DNA of 64,000 nucleotides from contig NZ_JAHWXN010000001.1 of the NCBI RefSeq assembly GCF_023091245.1, positions 1,736,001-1,800,000 on the forward strand, in the 5' to 3' direction. The translations under genes and the position numbers were made by a program. Positions 60,603 to 64,000 of this stretch are shown here, piece by piece; the stretch's first letter is position 1, and every line of letters begins with the position of its first letter. Origin of the DNA: Microbacterium croceum. GTDB taxonomy: Bacteria > Actinomycetota > Actinomycetes > Actinomycetales > Microbacteriaceae. The notes below the pieces were generated by a model, which was not told the origin of the DNA, did not search any database, and saw nothing but the letters and a program-made list of their open reading frames with translations.

Positions 60603-61098
60603 ACGCTGCCGCCCACTCCGCGACGCGCCTCGCGCTCTCCTCGTCGGACAGGTCCTCCACTCGGGTCATGATCGACCAGCGCACCCCGAACGGGTCGCGG
60701 ATGCTCGCGTAGCGGTCGCCCGACACGAAATGCGAGGGGGCCTCACGCACCGTGGCCCCGGCCTCGACGGCGCGTTCCACGACCGCATCGACGTCCGGCA
60801 CGTACAGTCCCATCGAATAGCAGTCGTCGTCGCCCGCAGGGGAGGGGACGAGGTGGTACTCCGGATTCGGATCGCCGAGCTGCAGCATGCCGGTGCCGAA
60901 GTCGAGATCGGCATGGGCGACGACACCGCCGAACTCGGTGACATCCACGACGCGGGCGCCGAACACGTCGCGATAGAACTCGATGGCGCGCGCCGCATCG
61001 GGGATCGCGAGGAAGGGCGTCAGCGACGTCGCGCTGTGCGGACGCCCCGCGGTCGTGTGGGTGCCGGTGACGCCGGTGGTGGGGATCTCAGTGCTCAT
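60556..61098 (-). CDS. VOC-superfamily (glyoxalase/PhnB-like) protein
   Basis: The 180-residue protein has the PhnB/VOC fold: TSLTPFLAIPDAARAIEFYRDVFGA at the N-terminal module, MGLYVPDVDAVVERAVEAGA in the second, and RYASIRDPFGVRWSI near the C-terminus. Such proteins are metal-binding dioxygenase- or glyoxalase-like with varied roles; no function is assigned. It is divergent from the AraC gene (108-bp gap) and overlaps the SGNH gene tail to tail by 47 bases. Confidence 0.87.
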   Translation of the reverse strand: MSTEIPTTGVTGTHTTAGRPHSATSLTPFLAIPDAARAIEFYRDVFGARVVDVTEFGGVVAHADLDFGTGMLQLGDPNPEYHLVPSPAGDDDCYSMGLYVPDVDAVVERAVEAGATVREAPSHFVSGDRYASIRDPFGVRWSIMTRVEDLSDEESARRVAEWAAAFSAAPTDAAPAETTS

Positions 61099-61206
61099 GA
61101 GCCCACGGTAGGACCGGGAGGATGCCGCGGGCTTGAAGATCCGCGACAGGCCTCACCCGCTGGTGAGGGGAGCGCGGATGTCCTCGGAGGACCCTACGCT
61201 GAGCGC

Positions 61207-61986
61207 ATGGTGAACTCATCCGGCGGCGTGCTGTATCCGAAGCGCCTGCCGGAGTTCCACCGCCTTCCGGCGACCGGTGCTGCCGCGGAGCTCGTGGCGT
61301 GGTTCTGGATCCCGGAGTGGGATATCGAGCAGGGTGGCTTCTCGCGGCAGGAGATCGTCGGGTATCCCGCGCTCAATCTGGTGGTCGAGCACGAGGGAGT
61401 CGCGCTGTCGGGGCCGACGACCAGGGCGTCGCATCGCGATCTGCGCGGCCGCGGCTGGGCGGTGGGTGCACTCTTGCGGCCTGCGGCGGTGGCGGCCCTG
61501 ACCGACGACCCCGCCGCGCTCGTCGACACCGCGCGCGCCCTGACGGAGCCGTCACTTCACGCCGAGATCGTTGCAGCGATGGCATCCGGTGCGGGGCATC
61601 GGGAGCGCGCCGTCGAGACGTTCTCGCGATGGCTCGTCGAGCGCGTCGGCCGTCTGGACGAGTCCGCCCGCCAGGCGAATGCACTCGTCGACGTCCTCGG
61701 GGGAGCGGAGGCCGCACTCACCCCCGTCGAGGCGGCGACACGGCTCGCCGTGTCGGTGCGCACGCTGCAGCGCATGGCTCATCGTTATGTGGGGGTCTCG
61801 CCGGCCGCGATGATCCGTCGCCGTCGTCTTCAGGAAGCGGCGCAGCTGGTGCGCGAGGATCCGCGGGCGGATCTGGCGGCGATCGCCGCCGAGCTCGGTT
61901 ACGCCGATCATGCACACCTCACCCGTGACTTCCAGTCCGTGCTGGGTCTCGCGCCTCGCAGCTACCGAGCCGGACTGAGCGAGTAG
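61207..61986 (+). CDS. AraC-family transcriptional regulator
   Basis: The 259-residue protein has a C-terminal double helix-turn-helix: VEAATRLAVSVRTLQRMAHRYVG, then IAAELGYADHAHLTRDFQSVLGLAPRSYR (about residues 176-255). The N-terminal sensor domain begins YPKRLPEFHRLPATGAAAELVAWFW (DUF6597-like). ATG 61207 is used. It is divergent from the VOC gene, which it may regulate. Confidence 0.9.
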   Translation: MVNSSGGVLYPKRLPEFHRLPATGAAAELVAWFWIPEWDIEQGGFSRQEIVGYPALNLVVEHEGVALSGPTTRASHRDLRGRGWAVGALLRPAAVAALTDDPAALVDTARALTEPSLHAEIVAAMASGAGHRERAVETFSRWLVERVGRLDESARQANALVDVLGGAEAALTPVEAATRLAVSVRTLQRMAHRYVGVSPAAMIRRRRLQEAAQLVREDPRADLAAIAAELGYADHAHLTRDFQSVLGLAPRSYRAGLSE

Positions 61987-61987
61987 G

Positions 61988-63223
61988 TCAGGTGCGCGGG
62001 CGCTGCACACGCATCCGCACCAGGCGATACACGACTCCGGCCACGATGACCCCGGTGCCCGCGAGCGAGGCGACGACGGGCAGCGTGTTCACCAGCAGCA
62101 GGCAGCCGAGCGCGCCGAGGACCTGCAGTGCGCGCGGGTACCGGCGGGCCGCACCCTCTTGCCGGAACGCCGCCGCGTTCGCGATCAGGTAGTACGTGAG
62201 CACGCCGAACGAGGAGAAGCCGATCGCTCCCCGCAGATCGGCCACCAGCACGATGGCGATCACGAGGAGGGCGATCGCGATCTCGGCTCGACGCGGCACC
62301 TGCCAGCGTTCGTCGACCTTCGCGAAGAAGGTCGGCACGTCACGCTCGCGTGACATGGCGAGGGTCGTCCGTCCGATGCCGGTGAGCAGAGCGAGCAACG
62401 CCCCGAGCGAGGCGGCAGCCGCCGCGATCCGCACGAGCGGCTCCAGTGGCGCCCATCCCACCGCCGCGACGACGTCGGCCAGCGGAGCCGTGCTCGTGGT
62501 TGCGCTCTCGCCGAGCACGGTCAGTACGGTGATCCCGACCAGCGTGTAGACGATCACGGCGCCGGCGAGGGCGAGGGTGATCGCCCGGGGGATGGTCCGC
62601 GCCGGATCGACCACCTCCTCGCCCATGGTGGCGATGCGGGCGTATCCGGCGAAGGCGAAGAACAGCAGACCGGCGCCCTGCAGCACGCCGTACGCCGTGG
62701 CGCTCTGCGGGCTGATCGGTGCCGCGGACGGGGATCCCGCGAGGCCGAACGCGACGACGACCGCGAGTCCGAGCAGTGAGCACGCCACGAGGATGCGGGT
62801 GAGCAGCGCCGTGCGGGTCACCCCGAAGCAGTTGACGGCGGCGAGGGCGGCGACGGCCAGCCCGGCCACGGCGGGCTGCCATCCGGACGGCGCGGCATAG
62901 GCGGCGAAGGTCATCGCCATGGCCGCGCAGCTCGCGATCTTGCCGACCACGAAGCTCCAGCCCGCGATGAACCCCCACCACGGTCCGATCTCCGCTCTGG
63001 CATAGGCGTAGGTGCCGCCGGCGACCGGATGCGCCGCCGCCAGCTGCGCCGATGCGGTGGCGTTGCAGTAGGCGACCACGGCGGCGATGGCGAGGGCGAT
63101 CAGCACACCGCCGCCCGCGACGCCGATCGCCGGTGCCCACACCGAGAAGACTCCGGCGCCGATCATCGATCCGAGACCGATGGCCACGGCATCGCCGGTC
63201 TTCAGTCGTCGCGCGAGGGGCAT
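61988..63223 (-). CDS. APC-family amino acid permease
   Basis: The 411-residue protein has about twelve helices. It begins LKTGDAVAIGLGSMIGAGVFSVW and has the proline-rich VAGGTYAYARAEIGPWWGFIAGW and the helix-six motif LFFAFAGYARIATMGEEVVDPARTIPRAI, all APC/YhdG-like signatures. Substrate unknown. It ends one base from the AraC stop on the opposite strand. Confidence 0.9.
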   Translation of the reverse strand: MPLARRLKTGDAVAIGLGSMIGAGVFSVWAPAIGVAGGGVLIALAIAAVVAYCNATASAQLAAAHPVAGGTYAYARAEIGPWWGFIAGWSFVVGKIASCAAMAMTFAAYAAPSGWQPAVAGLAVAALAAVNCFGVTRTALLTRILVACSLLGLAVVVAFGLAGSPSAAPISPQSATAYGVLQGAGLLFFAFAGYARIATMGEEVVDPARTIPRAITLALAGAVIVYTLVGITVLTVLGESATTSTAPLADVVAAVGWAPLEPLVRIAAAAASLGALLALLTGIGRTTLAMSRERDVPTFFAKVDERWQVPRRAEIAIALLVIAIVLVADLRGAIGFSSFGVLTYYLIANAAAFRQEGAARRYPRALQVLGALGCLLLVNTLPVVASLAGTGVIVAGVVYRLVRMRVQRPRT

Positions 63224-63282
63224 CCCGCCATCGTGGCATGCGCCGGTGAACGGGAGGTGATCTTGTCGGCGGTGATGCCGGA

Positions 63283-63456
63283 GTGGATGCGCCCATCGGC
63301 CGATACGTGTTGAAGGCTGCGGTGGATCGGCAGGTCGAGGCGCTGCGTGAGGCCATACTCGCGCCTCAGGAGGCGAGCGCTGCGCTGAAGGCCACTCTTC
63401 CGAACATCACGGATCGGTATTCCGACCTCGATGTCGAGCTGACGGGCGAGGAGTAG
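63283..63456 (+). CDS. Small ORF upstream of the edge gene, possible truncated partner protein
   Basis: An open frame ends at TAG 63454-63456 and encodes a helical segment (YVLKAAVDRQVEALREAIL, then LPNITDRYSDLDVELTGEE) from a GTG at 63283. TTG 63310 is an alternative. It ends two bases before the next start. Actinobacterial hydrolase/LXG-like loci often have a partner of about 100 residues here, so this may be a shortened relic. No function is recognised. Confidence 0.4.
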   Translation: MDAPIGRYVLKAAVDRQVEALREAILAPQEASAALKATLPNITDRYSDLDVELTGEE

Positions 63457-63458
63457 CC

Positions 63459-64000
63459 GTGAGTCTCACTTCTCCGAACCGCGGATACCCGCTGGAGAGG
63501 ATCGCGGGCGATGTGGGGACGATGTCACGTTGGGTGGACCAGTTCGAGCTCGTCGAGGCAGCGCACGCTCAGTGGGAGAAGCTGGGGCGGGCCGCCGACA
63601 GCGCCGGCCGTGGTGCGTTGGCGGCGTCGCGTCTCGATGACCGTGACGCACTTGAGAAGGCAGAAGACGAGGCGGCGGAATGGATTGGTGCGCGAGATCG
63701 ATCCGAGCAGGCACTGAACGACCTGTGGGTCGAGTACGAGCGGCACTTCGAGGCATGGGATGAGGCGTACGATTCCGCAGTGCGGGCTCTGGTCCCGTCC
63801 GAGAGCGTGCCGGTGACACTCGAGGCGCGGGACTTCCTCGACGCACTCATGGCCGCCGATTCCCCACAGGCCGTACTACTACGACAAGGTGATCTCGCTG
63901 TCCGGGGCGGGGATGCCCGAGGCGTGGAAGCCTGGACGAGACACGACGTACATCGACTTCTCCTACAACGACATCCTGCAGTCCGGGCAGAACCTCGGAG
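63459..64000 (+). CDS. Edge-truncated gene: helical N-terminus joined to an alpha/beta-hydrolase-like tail in another frame
   Basis: GTG 63459 follows GAGGAG at five bases and opens a frame that runs to the window end. Residues 1-133 are a plausible helical domain (RIAGDVGTMSRWVDQFELVE through RDFLDALMAADSP). From about 63868 the natural protein sequence is in the next frame (PYYYDKVISLSGAGMPEAWK, then TTYIDFSYND), which resembles the end of an actinobacterial alpha/beta hydrolase of the DUF1023 kind. A frameshift, probably with an internal deletion, seems to have fused the two ends. The 3' end is outside the window. Confidence 0.5.
   Translation, partial: MSLTSPNRGYPLERIAGDVGTMSRWVDQFELVEAAHAQWEKLGRAADSAGRGALAASRLDDRDALEKAEDEAAEWIGARDRSEQALNDLWVEYERHFEAWDEAYDSAVRALVPSESVPVTLEARDFLDALMAADSPQAVLLRQGDLAVRGGDARGVEAWTRHDVHRLLLQRHPAVRAEPR

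Overview
The window looks like chromosomal DNA of a high-GC actinobacterium, most likely Microbacteriaceae (Microbacterium-like). The basis is the strongly G/C-ending codon use, many GTG starts, a RamB/PEP-carboxykinase pair, a GapB-type glyceraldehyde-3-phosphate dehydrogenase, PEP carboxylase, a DUF222/HNH (13E12-type) gene and MsiK-style sugar importers. This is inference from gene content; no rRNA, tRNA, CRISPR array, prophage or insertion sequence was found.

Layout. 0-1.4 kb: a DUF222/HNH gene broken by two G-tract frameshifts. 1.5-7.6 kb: a gluconeogenic block (gapB, a winged-helix protein, ramB divergent from pckG). 7.8-9.7 kb: an ABC exporter. 9.9-17.3 kb: a LysR regulator facing a five-gene oligopeptide importer operon that ends in an alpha/beta hydrolase. 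17.5-18.9 kb: a small HTH gene with paired palindromic operators beside a frameshifted LD-carboxypeptidase. 19-25.2 kb: a LacI-controlled sugar importer (two permeases and a binding protein, no ATPase) with a GH35 beta-galactosidase. 25.3-36.4 kb: an IclR regulator divergent from a ten-gene operon: a quaternary-amine (OpuB-type) importer, a formaldehyde-activating-enzyme homologue, a beta-hydroxyacid dehydrogenase, an aldehyde dehydrogenase, and a three-gene set matching the uncharacterised E. coli YgcW-YgcU-YgcE proteins. 36.4-40.4 kb: a riboflavin operon ribD-ribE-ribBA-ribH behind an FMN riboswitch. 40.5-46.7 kb: Fpg/Nei glycosylase, GNAT, MarR with a divergent redoxin, and mfd. 46.7-51.9 kb: a hexapeptide protein, a kinase/M23-like/aminotransferase fusion and an APC permease. 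52-56.2 kb: gdhA and ppc on the minus strand. 56.3-63.2 kb: nhaA, mazG, hisS, an SGNH hydrolase, a VOC protein, an AraC regulator and an APC permease. The last 0.7 kb holds a small ORF and an edge-truncated gene whose reading frame appears damaged.

How the genes work together. GapB, PckG, Ppc and RamB sit at the PEP/pyruvate/oxaloacetate node and suggest that growth on acetate or other gluconeogenic substrates is regulated here. Three separate import-plus-catabolism loci (peptides, beta-galactosides, and a quaternary-amine-linked compound) each carry their own regulator or enzyme. The 26-36 kb operon is the best candidate for an undescribed system: it places YgcWUE, whose substrate is unknown to me, next to a dedicated importer and a Fae-like protein.

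A short dispersed repeat (core CCCTGAGCCTGTCGAAGGG) occurs between genes and also inside ribE and hisS, where it adds in-frame residues.
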